DNA from: MAG-121220-bin8 sp965655865
Lineage (GTDB): Bacteria; Bacteroidota; Bacteroidia; Flavobacteriales; Flavobacteriaceae
Direction: 5' to 3'
Assembly (NCBI GenBank): GCA_965655865.1
Contig: CBFHJJ010000001.1
Span: 184,234 to 248,233 of the forward strand
Length of the DNA: 64,000 nt
Shown: positions 17,572-25,849 of the stretch, in pieces
Layout of the letters: the number at the start of each line of letters is the position of its first letter
How positions within the stretch are numbered: position 1 is the stretch's first letter
Position numbers and translations under genes: made by a program
Notes under the pieces: generated by a model
Database searches by the model: none
The model's input: the letters and a program-made list of their open reading frames with translations, nothing else
Told to the model about the DNA's origin: nothing

Positions 17572-18665
17572 ACTTTCTTTTTAATTTCTATTAACATATT
17601 TCCGATTTGATATTCACCTACTTCATAGTGGGGAATTGATAATCGGATTTTGTTTATTGTATATAGATCTTCATCCGTGAACGGACTTGTTTCTGTTATC
17701 ATAACATCTACTATGTCAGTGAGTATGAATTTAGATCTAAGATCGTAATTAGTGTTAGGTTGTTCGTTCGATATGTAATCTTCAGGAATTGATCCTAAAT
17801 CGATTTTATCAAAGTAAGGTTCTATATTATATAGTTTACTATCATTACGTGTCTTTAGACCCATCGAAAATGTCTTGTAGTTGAATATTTCATCTTCCCA
17901 ATAGTACAACTCATTAAATACGGGTATGGGTATACCCCACTTCCTAATAAAGTTTCTTATATTTCGATGTTCACTAAGTTTACTTTCTGAAGACCGTAAC
18001 ACTCGACTTGTTTTAGAAACAAAATGGTAAGTGACTGCACATTCGGTTGTCCTTAGATTGTAACCCTTCAATTTTGCACGTATCAGAAAGTCATCATCTT
18101 CACAGAAAAAGGGATCAAATGAGAAACCGTCAAAGAATCCCACATCCTCAAACATACTTTTGTAACCTGACATAAAAAAAGATGCTCCATTTACAAGTGT
18201 TTTTCTATCCTTAACTCTTTCCACGTATTGATTAAATAAATCATATTTAAAGTCATGAAATGAAGAACCTAAATCCAATATAACCTTACCCGCTCTTCTA
18301 TGTCCTTTGAATATGGGTGGTTCGATTGTTGTGTATGAAAGAAGTGTCTTCTCATCAATTAGTTGTGATAAATTTTCTAAAAAATTCTCACCAATAACCA
18401 TATCATTATGTATGAGTACTAATTTTTCAGTGTCAACTAATTTTATGGCGGAATTGTAGTTATCGGAGAAACATAATTTTTCATCATCGTGTATGTAAGA
18501 TAAAAAATCATCATCCAACGATTCTAACCATGACAATGTACCATCTGTTGATCCACCACTACTAATTACCATAGGTGCTTCGGGATAGATATCTCTTATC
18601 CTTTCATAACAATCTTTCGTGTAATCAAGATTGTTAAACACAGCTAAAACTAAACTAATCTCCAT
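17568..18665 (-). CDS. GT-A (family 2-like) glycosyltransferase, 365 aa
   Basis: The N-terminus MEISLVLAVFNNLDYTKDCY is the first strand of a GT2 nucleotide-sugar fold, followed by VISSGGSTDGTLSWLESL (where nucleotide binding residues lie) and LVLIHNDMVIGENFLENL, with HND in the place of the metal-binding DxD. DPFFCEDDDFLIRAKLKGYN matches the acceptor/catalytic ED segment. The last ~130 residues are unassigned. It is the promoter-distal gene of a five-gene minus-strand sugar operon and overlaps the preceding gene by 11 bases. Confidence 0.8.
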   Translation of the reverse strand: MEISLVLAVFNNLDYTKDCYERIRDIYPEAPMVISSGGSTDGTLSWLESLDDDFLSYIHDDEKLCFSDNYNSAIKLVDTEKLVLIHNDMVIGENFLENLSQLIDEKTLLSYTTIEPPIFKGHRRAGKVILDLGSSFHDFKYDLFNQYVERVKDRKTLVNGASFFMSGYKSMFEDVGFFDGFSFDPFFCEDDDFLIRAKLKGYNLRTTECAVTYHFVSKTSRVLRSSESKLSEHRNIRNFIRKWGIPIPVFNELYYWEDEIFNYKTFSMGLKTRNDSKLYNIEPYFDKIDLGSIPEDYISNEQPNTNYDLRSKFILTDIVDVMITETSPFTDEDLYTINKIRLSIPHYEVGEYQIGNMLIEIKKKV

Positions 18666-19293
18666 TTATTAAATCATTGTAGAAGTTATTCTGTTCTTCT
18701 TGACGTTTTATGTCTTTTGGGTGGGATAGGGAGAACTTCTCATCATCAGGTAAAGGTGAAAACGTTTTAAAACCATCTAATTTTTCATGTACTTTATTAA
18801 CCCATTTAATTGATGGTATGTTTTTCCATATTCTCCATTGATAATCAGGCCAATTAACCCAACCCTTTTCAGATACTCTCCAACCCCACTTTTTAATATG
18901 TTCTTCTGTTAAACCACTTACGGTATTAACACGAGGTACTAAAAAAACTTCATTCTCAGGATTCATTTCAATTATATTTGGTAATGAATTAATGAGGTTA
19001 GTGTTTGGTATCTCATCCGCATCTATCTGAAAAATATAATCACCCGAACAATATTCACTCAGTAGATTTTTCCAATCAGCAAAGTGACCATTAAAATCAA
19101 ATCCTCTCCATGTTTGTACGTTGGGTAGTTTATTAAACTTTAAAAGATAACTTAACAATTCTGTACTCCCATTCTTTTGATCAAATAGTATAACTATTTC
19201 GTCATTATGACGTTTCAATTTAAGTATATGATTAATTAGATTTTGAATTTGAATAAACTCATCTTTTACTGTGATTGCATAACTTATCTTCAT
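18655..19293 (-). CDS. GT-A (family 2-like) glycosyltransferase, 212 aa
   Basis: Begins MKISYAITVKDEFIQIQNLI, typical of the first strand and helix of GT2 enzymes, with DEIVILFDQKNGSTE next and GDYIFQIDADEIPNTNLI carrying a clear DAD motif for the metal-nucleotide. The tryptophan-rich segment (WPDYQWRIWKNIPSIKWVNKVHE) resembles LPS core beta-glycosyltransferases such as WaaE/KdtX. It is short but seems complete. Overlaps its neighbours by 4 and 11 bases. Confidence 0.8.
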   Translation of the reverse strand: MKISYAITVKDEFIQIQNLINHILKLKRHNDEIVILFDQKNGSTELLSYLLKFNKLPNVQTWRGFDFNGHFADWKNLLSEYCSGDYIFQIDADEIPNTNLINSLPNIIEMNPENEVFLVPRVNTVSGLTEEHIKKWGWRVSEKGWVNWPDYQWRIWKNIPSIKWVNKVHEKLDGFKTFSPLPDDEKFSLSHPKDIKRQEEQNNFYNDLINGD

Positions 19294-20135
19294 AAAGAAT
19301 CTATATAGGTTTGTAATCTATCTTTAGGTTCCCACTTTAATCGTTCTACAGTGTCGTTGTTTTCTCTTAATGTGACTCTGTAATTACCTGGTTGATCAGG
19401 TATCGTTATAGATTCAGAACCAAACTTCTCTTTAAACATACTGTACATTTCATTTATTGAATAATTTAAACCAGTGCCTAATTCCCATGCGTCTTCGTGT
19501 GATTCATCAGTCATTCCAATTTTATAAAGACCATCCACAATATCAATAACGTGTGTAAAGTCTCTTCGTTGTTCACCATCACCCACTATTGTTATCTTCT
19601 CACCATCTCTTACTTGTCGTCTCCATATACCAATTACTGCAGCCCAATCCCCATCAACTATTTCATTTGGTCCATAGACATTATAAAAACGAGCAATTTG
19701 ACAATTTAAACCGTAGACCTTACTATACATTTTCAGTATCTCCTCACCAAGATGTTTATAACACGCATATGGTGATTGGTATGGATTGTGCCATCTCGAA
19801 GATGACCCAGCGTATATTACTTTAGCACCGATGGATCTTGCGAATTCACAAACCATTTGAGTACCAGTCACATTAGTATCGTAAGTTAGTAATGGATTTT
19901 CAAATGAGGGTTGTATTCTTGACAGTGCGGCTAAATGATATATAATATCAAAATCTTTATCCATAAGACCAATTAACTGTATATCACCTGTATGATAGTT
20001 ACATCCATCAACTTCATTCTCAATTAAACCACTATCGTAATTATCTATTGAGTGAACATCGTGTCCTTCTTTTAATAATCGTTTTATAAGGTTAGTACCA
20101 ATAAACCCTGCACCACCTGTCACTAATATCTTCAT
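19290..20135 (-). CDS. NAD-dependent sugar epimerase/dehydratase (extended SDR), 281 aa
   Basis: Rossmann motif VTGGAGFIGTNLI (GxxGxxG) is at residues 5-17. The catalytic YxxxK is in SPYACYKHLGEE, preceded by the usual SSS segment (YAGSSSRWHN). RFYNVYGPNE and RRDFTHVIDIVDGL are standard substrate-domain motifs. The family includes UDP-glucose 4-epimerase and related NDP-sugar enzymes; the exact substrate is not readable. In the operon it would supply an activated sugar to the flanking transferases. Confidence 0.85.
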   Translation of the reverse strand: MKILVTGGAGFIGTNLIKRLLKEGHDVHSIDNYDSGLIENEVDGCNYHTGDIQLIGLMDKDFDIIYHLAALSRIQPSFENPLLTYDTNVTGTQMVCEFARSIGAKVIYAGSSSRWHNPYQSPYACYKHLGEEILKMYSKVYGLNCQIARFYNVYGPNEIVDGDWAAVIGIWRRQVRDGEKITIVGDGEQRRDFTHVIDIVDGLYKIGMTDESHEDAWELGTGLNYSINEMYSMFKEKFGSESITIPDQPGNYRVTLRENNDTVERLKWEPKDRLQTYIDSL

Positions 20136-21394
20136 TCCTTTTCAATTTTTTTTAACTTAGGTATGTTTAATTTTACTTGTTTTGGTTTCGATTTTAACAA
20201 CGGTTCCATAATTAATCTAAATTCATCTGTTATTGATTCTATTGAAAACTTTTCATTGTTCTCAACTCTCAACAATTCAGATCTTTCGAGAAAAGTTTCA
20301 TAATCATTGTATACTATTTTTAAAACTTCAACGACTTCTGAGTAATTTGAAGTAAACCACTTAGAGTTCTTTAATATAAAGTCATTAACAGCACTTTCAT
20401 CCACCTCAACCAATTTACCACCAATCATTATTGCTTTGTCCATTGGTAAAAAATCTTTATGTCCTGACCAATTAGATGCTATAACAGGTTTACCCGTCAT
20501 GCTATATTCAAGTAGTGGTCTACCATAACCTTCACCCTTTGTTATACTAACCATTGATTTAACTTTAGGGTGATTGTACAACCCATTCATTTCGTTATCA
20601 GTAAGTTGACCAAACAACAAATAGATTGATGGTGGGTTACTATAATTTTTAGTGATGTTTGTTATTTTATCACTTAAAAATTCTCTTTGTTTTATAGAGA
20701 ATGTGGCGCTCGATGTTTTCAAAATTAATGCTGGTCTATCTTTAACATCATTAAACGATTCACAGAAACATTTAATTAACATACCAACATCCTTTCTATC
20801 ATGACCTATATTTCCTGATAACCAATGACCAACAAATAAATAAGCGAAGTCTTCTTCGATGTCTAATTCAAAGTCATTAGATATGTTATTGTATATTGAT
20901 GTATCAACCCCTTCGTTCAAAACCTCGAGTGGTACCTCAATTCTATGTTGTTTTAATAACTTACCACTTACTTTATCGTTTTCATTATAAACTGTTTGTA
21001 TTAACACATCACGTGAAAATTTTGATGTAGTTATGATTTTGTCCATTCTATTACAACCATCAATCCAAGATTTTGGTGCAACCGTTGTTTCAATACCAGC
21101 TGTGATTCCTATGTTGTATTTACCAACTCGATTAAATTCATTTGGTACTGTTACTTGAACGTAAATATCGGGTTGTGATATTGACTGTGAAATTACATTC
21201 TCTTCAATCCATAAATGAAAAAGATTGGTTTCAGGTTCCAATGCGGTTAATGGTGTGGAACCCCAACCACAACTATCAATATAAATCTGAAAAAGATCCA
21301 TATCATATAAAGACTTTAAAAGGTCTCTTGAGTGTGAACCATATCCACTTAAAGTTTTTACTGGTCCTCTAAATAATAGTGTTGGTCTACTCAT
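20132..21394 (-). CDS. GT-B (family 4-like) glycosyltransferase, 420 aa
   Basis: N-terminal glycine-rich start (GPVKTLSGYGSHSRDLLKSL) fits the acceptor domain of GT-B enzymes. The C-terminal half has the retaining-GT4 signature: KGEGYGRPLLEYSMTGKPVI (E-x7-E), followed by ASNWSGHKDFL. Probably transfers a sugar from a nucleotide donor onto a glycan or modified base. Four-base overlaps on both sides show translational coupling in the operon. Confidence 0.8.
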   Translation of the reverse strand: MSRPTLLFRGPVKTLSGYGSHSRDLLKSLYDMDLFQIYIDSCGWGSTPLTALEPETNLFHLWIEENVISQSISQPDIYVQVTVPNEFNRVGKYNIGITAGIETTVAPKSWIDGCNRMDKIITTSKFSRDVLIQTVYNENDKVSGKLLKQHRIEVPLEVLNEGVDTSIYNNISNDFELDIEEDFAYLFVGHWLSGNIGHDRKDVGMLIKCFCESFNDVKDRPALILKTSSATFSIKQREFLSDKITNITKNYSNPPSIYLLFGQLTDNEMNGLYNHPKVKSMVSITKGEGYGRPLLEYSMTGKPVIASNWSGHKDFLPMDKAIMIGGKLVEVDESAVNDFILKNSKWFTSNYSEVVEVLKIVYNDYETFLERSELLRVENNEKFSIESITDEFRLIMEPLLKSKPKQVKLNIPKLKKIEKE

Positions 21395-22773
21395 GTTATT
21401 TTATATAATTGATGTTTAGGTTTCTTCTTAAAATTTTTAAACGTACCACTAATACCTTTAATTAAAGAATCACACATTACTTTATTGGAGAATTCTTCTT
21501 TCATAAACTTACGACCTTGGAGTCCTCTTCTCTTTCTTTCGGGTCTACCCCATTCATAAACCTCTCTAATTGAATCAACAACATCGTAATGATTAATTCT
21601 ATCATCAAAAATATATGGTGTCTTAGGTGAACCGTTTAGGGTTGTGGATGATGACCACACTGGTTTAACCCATTCACCCCATGTAAGTCCAATATCATTA
21701 GACCATTTTCTTTTATCGTGTAGTGATCCTATTTTTACGTAGTCCTTTTCAGTTAGAAATTTACCTTCAAATTTAAAACCACATTGATCTTGTAGACCAC
21801 CCGTCACATTTACAATGATTGGTGTACCTGACATAACACTTTCGGCGGTGGTCAGACCAAAACCTTCATTATTTGCAATGTTAATTGTACAATCAACAAC
21901 ATTGTATATACGATTTAATTTAGATTGGTCGAACTTATCGTTGGTGAACTTAACATCGTAATCAACACATAACTCATTTACTACCGCAACTAAGTCAGTT
22001 CCATTTTTATCGACAGATGCGGTATGCATTAACAGTAGACATTTGTCCGATTTTTCTTTAGGTAAGGTATCACAGAATAATTTATATGAATATATAACAT
22101 CCGAAGGTTGTTTTCTTTTAATGTTTCTATTATTATAGAACAATACAAAATCATATTCTTTATCACCATGTACGAATTTTTTCATTTCGTCATCAGAATC
22201 GACAGGTTTATAAGTGTCGTCGTTAATACCGTGTGGGACATACGTTAGTTGCCAATTCTCAAGTGGTTTGTGTGTTGATTTACGAGTTGACTTACCAACA
22301 CGATCAACAATCCCGTAAGTCTGTTTAGAAATACAACCTAACCAATCACAACTTTCATAGTAGTCTCTATTATAATATGGGTCAGGTAAGTCATCCCATA
22401 TATGATAAAACAAAAGAGGTATCTCATTTCTTATCTCTTGTTCATTGTCGTATAACCATTGCCAATAATGTGGGTCAGTGAAATGTAGTATAGCATCAGG
22501 ACTCTCCAAATCAATTAGTTGTCTTAATCTCGGCATGTCACCATAACCATTGTTTGGGTATATTTTAACGTTAGCGTCTTTAACACCTGTTTTACTTCTA
22601 ACATCATCATTTAAATCAATAATTTTACCGAACTCAGGATGTTTGACCGCAGCACCCAATTGTACCCAATCATATTTATGTACAGTACCTAAAACAAGTT
22701 CTTTAGACATTGTAGCAACTCCCGATGTCATTCTCATATCATCGGAGAGTAAAAGTATTTTTTTCTTCTTCAT
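21391..22773 (-). CDS. GT-B (family 4-like) glycosyltransferase, 460 aa
   Basis: First gene of the minus-strand sugar operon. The start is MKKKKILLLSDDMRMTSGVATMSKELV, a GT-B N-terminal strand plus glycine loop. The middle has YDFVLFYNNRNIKRKQPSDVI, and the donor domain has NNEGFGLTTAESVMSGTPII with the E-x7-E motif. Longer than its downstream paralogue. Acceptor unknown; a surface polysaccharide, virion glycan or DNA base are all possible. Confidence 0.82.
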   Translation of the reverse strand: MKKKKILLLSDDMRMTSGVATMSKELVLGTVHKYDWVQLGAAVKHPEFGKIIDLNDDVRSKTGVKDANVKIYPNNGYGDMPRLRQLIDLESPDAILHFTDPHYWQWLYDNEQEIRNEIPLLFYHIWDDLPDPYYNRDYYESCDWLGCISKQTYGIVDRVGKSTRKSTHKPLENWQLTYVPHGINDDTYKPVDSDDEMKKFVHGDKEYDFVLFYNNRNIKRKQPSDVIYSYKLFCDTLPKEKSDKCLLLMHTASVDKNGTDLVAVVNELCVDYDVKFTNDKFDQSKLNRIYNVVDCTINIANNEGFGLTTAESVMSGTPIIVNVTGGLQDQCGFKFEGKFLTEKDYVKIGSLHDKRKWSNDIGLTWGEWVKPVWSSSTTLNGSPKTPYIFDDRINHYDVVDSIREVYEWGRPERKRRGLQGRKFMKEEFSNKVMCDSLIKGISGTFKNFKKKPKHQLYKIT

Positions 22774-22778
22774 CTATC

Positions 22779-22979
22779 TTAGAATCTTGATCCACTCACA
22801 GCTAAAACTGTGTGGTTATTTATTAGTTCTTTGAACTTTTCATCTGTATTATAAAGATCAAGTGTTCTGTTCACTAATTTTTGAAAATTCACACCGTCAG
22901 ATTCAATTGTGTTAATTTTAAATTTTTTGTACGTATCTTCAATTACGTTGACTGTTGTTAATTTTGTGTTTGCTTTCAT
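22779..22979 (-). CDS. Small ribbon-helix-helix-like protein, 66 aa
   Basis: I take the internal ATG at 22979 (MKANTKLTTVNVIEDTYKKF) because the longer version would begin in a T-run and a hydrophobic stretch unlike the rest. One beta strand (KLTTVNV) followed by two helices (DTYKKFKINTIES and NFQKLVNRTLDLY) has the Arc/MetJ ribbon-helix-helix pattern. It lies 5 bases upstream of the sugar operon and may regulate it. The fold is inferred from pattern only. Confidence 0.5.
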   Translation of the reverse strand: MKANTKLTTVNVIEDTYKKFKINTIESDGVNFQKLVNRTLDLYNTDEKFKELINNHTVLAVSGSRF

Positions 22980-23023
22980 ATTAGTATATATTTCTATATA
23001 TATCATTAGATTAAAAAAAACCA

Positions 23024-23054
23024 CCAAGTTAGGTTGATGGTTTTCCTTATTTTG
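23024..23054 (-). terminator. Rho-independent terminator, minus strand
   Basis: On the minus strand AACCATCAA and TTGGTGGTT pair around a short loop and are followed by eight Ts. It lies just after the MGCGC peptide gene and would separate it from the operon to the left. Confidence 0.7.
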
Positions 23055-23069
23055 TTAGTGTCGTATGTT

Positions 23070-23192
23070 TTACGACTCTTTAGTTTGTTCAACTTTCTCA
23101 ACGGCAGGATTCGACTGATTAGATGATTGTGTGTTAGTTGATTCCTGTGTCACTACTGGTTGTTGTTTTTTTTTCTTGCATCCGCACCCCAT
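23070..23192 (-). CDS. Small MGCGCKKK protein, 40 aa
   Basis: Starts MGCGCKKKKQQPVVTQES and ends EQTKES. Two cysteines two residues apart at the extreme N-terminus, then lysines and a flexible Q/S/T-rich tail, are seen in small proteins of several large phages. A CxC near the start could bind metal or be lipidated. Own terminator follows. Confidence 0.6.
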   Translation of the reverse strand: MGCGCKKKKQQPVVTQESTNTQSSNQSNPAVEKVEQTKES

Positions 23193-23281
23193 AATAGATT
23201 TTTTTTGTATGTTTTTTATTTATTAAAAGATAACAATATCTTTATATTATTATAAATAATAAATATTATAAAATCAAGTCT

Positions 23282-23383
23282 ATGTCAGGTAAAAAAAAAG
23301 ATAATTTAAAAAAATATAATAAAAAATTTCACCTTCGTTTCACATGGGGGTTTTTTTTACCGTTTATTTTATGTATATTTTAA
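23282..23383 (+). CDS. Possible small membrane peptide, 33 aa
   Basis: ATG at 23282 opens a frame with a basic N-terminus (MSGKKKDNLKKYNKKF) and one hydrophobic helix (WGFFLPFILCIF). It is the only candidate in the very AT-rich 23193-23401 gap between divergent genes. Basic-then-hydrophobic layout matches many other mini-proteins here, but the homopolymer runs make chance plausible. Confidence 0.3.
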   Translation: MSGKKKDNLKKYNKKFHLRFTWGFFLPFILCIF

Positions 23384-23401
23384 AAACAAACAATCATAGA
23401 C

Positions 23402-24094
23402 ATGGGAGAAATGGAAAAAGATTTTCATATGGTTAAAAGTGTGTACACATCAAACCTTGAAACAATAACTAACATAATGCACCTCTACAAGATAGATAAA
23501 TTCGATCTTGACTGTACGTATTCTAAAGGTAATTTTTGGAAAGGGTTACCAGATCCAACACATAAAACAGATCTTCACCCACACTACGATCATGTAATTA
23601 GAGCAAACTCAGAAGACTTACCATTTGAAGATAACTCAATGACCAATGTCATGTACGACCCACCATTTATTATTTCGGGTGGAAAATACAAAGAAAATAA
23701 AGTGGGTAGTTCAATAATGGCTAAACGTTTTGAAGGGTACCGAACTTATAATGATTTGAAAAGTAACTATTATAATACTCTAAAGGAATTATACAGAATA
23801 ACAATTAAAGGTGGTTTTGTGGTAATGAAATGTCAAGACACGGTTTCGGGTGGTAAACAACACTTCACACATGTTATGGTTATGAACATGGCACACTCAC
23901 TTGGATTCTACCCAAAAGATATGTTCGTACTAACGTCAAACGTTAGGGTTAATTCATTCAATGGTACTAAGTGGACTAAACAACATCATGCAAGAAAATA
24001 CCATTCTTATTTTTGGGTTTTTCAAAAGGTCAGACCTAAAGTACCGTATTCATTTATCCAAGAGGATTCTCATAAAACCCCTGATAAAGATTAA
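23402..24094 (+). CDS. DNA N-methyltransferase-like protein (N6-A/N4-C class), 230 aa
   Basis: DPPF at residues 86-89 (within NVMYDPPFI) is catalytic motif IV of amino-methyltransferases. The preceding FEDNSMTNV and following LKELYRITIKGGFVVMKCQD resemble motif III/V strands of the Rossmann core. The SAM-binding FxGxG motif is not obvious; the N-terminal FDLDCTYSKGNFWKG may take that role. MetK in the same region could supply the cofactor. Target sequence unknown; self-protection of phage DNA is the likely role. Confidence 0.7.
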   Translation: MGEMEKDFHMVKSVYTSNLETITNIMHLYKIDKFDLDCTYSKGNFWKGLPDPTHKTDLHPHYDHVIRANSEDLPFEDNSMTNVMYDPPFIISGGKYKENKVGSSIMAKRFEGYRTYNDLKSNYYNTLKELYRITIKGGFVVMKCQDTVSGGKQHFTHVMVMNMAHSLGFYPKDMFVLTSNVRVNSFNGTKWTKQHHARKYHSYFWVFQKVRPKVPYSFIQEDSHKTPDKD

Positions 24095-24419
24095 CTCGGT
24101 CACCAACCTTAAAACTTTCAAATTTACACGTCCCTGATGGGAATTCAACTACGTGATCACCAATACCTGAATACCTTTCAGGACAATCAACGTCACAGGG
24201 TTGACAATCATGGTGTATACTTGTAATCCTATTGTTATTAACGAATACAATGTCTAATGGTATTAAACATCTTCTCATCCAAAAACGATGGTGACCCTTT
24301 CCCATTTTAAAAACCATACAACCGTCAAGACTTTTTCGTCCCATCATACCCTGACTAATTTCCTCGGGTTTGGTCATGTACTCGGCTTTGAAAAACATTT
24401 CATTAATTCTTACTCCCAT
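24054..24419 (-). CDS. DUF192 family protein, 121 aa
   Basis: Shows the DUF192 pattern: GMMGRKSLDGCMVFKM, then FWMRRCLIPLDIVFVNNNRI (the family FWM-x-x-T-x-I-P-L-D-I-x-F), and VVEFPSGTCKFESFKVGDRV near the end. Function is unknown in bacteria and phages. It lies opposite the methyltransferase and overlaps its 3' end by 41 bases. An extra cluster of cysteines (CQPCDVDCPERY) is unusual and could bind metal. Confidence 0.75.
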   Translation of the reverse strand: MGVRINEMFFKAEYMTKPEEISQGMMGRKSLDGCMVFKMGKGHHRFWMRRCLIPLDIVFVNNNRITSIHHDCQPCDVDCPERYSGIGDHVVEFPSGTCKFESFKVGDRVNLYQGFYENPLG

Positions 24420-24466
24420 ACATATAATTATTTGACTTTAACAAAAATATTGTTTATATTTTGAAT

Positions 24467-24814
24467 ATGAAGTTAAATGATCTCTTTATTGGTGTTGTGT
24501 TATTTTTTATTGCACATTTACTTACTTTTTATCAATTAAACGGACAGTTTATAAATAAATGGTTTCGTAATAACGAATATCTGGTTATGGGGTTTGGTGC
24601 GTTTCTATCCATATTTTACATATATGGTACAAAGTACACGGTATCAGGTACTAACGGATTACTTTGGCCCGCAAGGTTCATTGGTTTTGGAATAGGGATG
24701 GTTATTTATGCTGTTATGGTAAGTCATCATTTTGATGAAGGTATAACAAATAAGACCATAGTAAGTCTAATATTGTGTGTGGGTTTAATTTGTATACAAG
24801 TTTTGTGGAAATAA
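24467..24814 (+). CDS. Integral membrane protein, about 115 aa
   Basis: Four hydrophobic segments: LFIGVVLFFIAHLLTFYQL, EYLVMGFGAFLSIFYIYGT, FIGFGIGMVIYAVMV and IVSLILCVGLICIQVLW. I prefer the second in-frame ATG (24467); the one at 24461 is also possible. No family recognised. First of a short plus-strand group before the thymidylate synthase. Confidence 0.6.
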   Translation: MKLNDLFIGVVLFFIAHLLTFYQLNGQFINKWFRNNEYLVMGFGAFLSIFYIYGTKYTVSGTNGLLWPARFIGFGIGMVIYAVMVSHHFDEGITNKTIVSLILCVGLICIQVLWK

Positions 24815-24840
24815 TAAATTTAAATAAAAAAACAAATAAA

Positions 24841-25011
24841 ATGGGACAGTCAGTAGAAAAACAAGTTGAAGAATATGTACGAACCAACTATAAAAACACG
24901 TACGGTAAATCAGAACAAATATTTGTAGAGGAGACTGATACAGTTTTTAGAATTACAAATCACAAAGATGGTTCACCATTAATCTTAGGTAAAGGAATTT
25001 TAAATAAATAA
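24841..25011 (+). CDS. Small protein, 56 aa, unknown
   Basis: ATG at 24841 after an AAATAAAAAAACAAATAAA leader. Begins MGQSVEKQVEEYVRTNYKNT and ends LILGKGILNK. No recognised domain; predicted one helix plus a hairpin. Four bases before the next start. Confidence 0.6.
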   Translation: MGQSVEKQVEEYVRTNYKNTYGKSEQIFVEETDTVFRITNHKDGSPLILGKGILNK

Positions 25012-25015
25012 AGAC

Positions 25016-25219
25016 ATGGCAAAATTAAGAAGAAAAGTGATTATCACAACAGTTCGTTGGGAAGACACAGAAGAATTAACAGAGGACCAAGTTAAAAGAT
25101 GGAAGAGTGGAGATGATGAACTCCAAGATGAAGTTCATGATGAAGTAGTGGATGATTTTGATTTGGTAAATGATAAAGTATTAGAGGACACAGAGTGGCC
25201 TGAATTAATAGAAGAATAA
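25016..25219 (+). CDS. Small acidic protein, 67 aa, unknown
   Basis: Starts MAKLRRKVIITTVRWEDTEEL and becomes strongly acidic (DDELQDEVHDEVVDDFDLV). The start context aaagacATGGCAAA is repeated before the next gene, suggesting a shared translation signal. Function unknown. Confidence 0.6.
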   Translation: MAKLRRKVIITTVRWEDTEELTEDQVKRWKSGDDELQDEVHDEVVDDFDLVNDKVLEDTEWPELIEE

Positions 25220-25223
25220 AGAC

Positions 25224-25838
25224 ATGGCAAATAATTTAAAAAGTTTCGTTGAAGTAAAAGGTAACGAAGAAGTGGTAAAGTTAATCGATTCGTTGATTGA
25301 CAAAGTAAACAATAATGATAGTGACTCTGACGTTACCTCATTTGCAACGGCATTTTATGATGACGTAGATTTGACTGAAGAACGTGGAGTTTTAAACACA
25401 TGGTCATATGATAAATTAGGTTCTAAATGGACAATTCTATATGATGTAATTGGTGACGGTGCTTTCTCAATCGAATCAGCGTGGTATCCACCAAAACAAT
25501 TCTTTATTCATTTATATAATCTGTGTTTTCCTTTGGATAACGAAGTGGTTATTGAGGTGAAGTATGAAGATGAAACTTTCAACCCCGTAGGTGCGTTGGT
25601 GGTAAAAACAACAACCTATGAGGGTGAAGAGGGTGAAGAAGTTAAGGAAGGTAACATTTGGTTTGAACAAACAGAAATGGAAGACCCAACAGTTGATATG
25701 GATTGGGAGGATGAGAATTATGATGCAGTTCAAATGGATTTTATGGAAAGTGTTGCGGAAACACAAGATGTTTTATTGTCACAGTGTTTAGAGTTAGTTG
25801 AAACAGATGGGTTGTCATTTGACGATTTAGACGAATAA
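25224..25838 (+). CDS. Acidic phage protein, 204 aa, unknown
   Basis: Highly acidic, with a tryptophan-rich middle (SIESAWYPPKQFFIHLYNLC) and an acidic C-terminus (WEDENYDAVQMDFMES). It looks like a soluble alpha/beta protein resembling many unassigned proteins in large phages. Co-transcribed with two small genes before and the thymidylate synthase after (11-base gap). Confidence 0.6.
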   Translation: MANNLKSFVEVKGNEEVVKLIDSLIDKVNNNDSDSDVTSFATAFYDDVDLTEERGVLNTWSYDKLGSKWTILYDVIGDGAFSIESAWYPPKQFFIHLYNLCFPLDNEVVIEVKYEDETFNPVGALVVKTTTYEGEEGEEVKEGNIWFEQTEMEDPTVDMDWEDENYDAVQMDFMESVAETQDVLLSQCLELVETDGLSFDDLDE

Positions 25839-25849
25839 AAAAAATAAAG

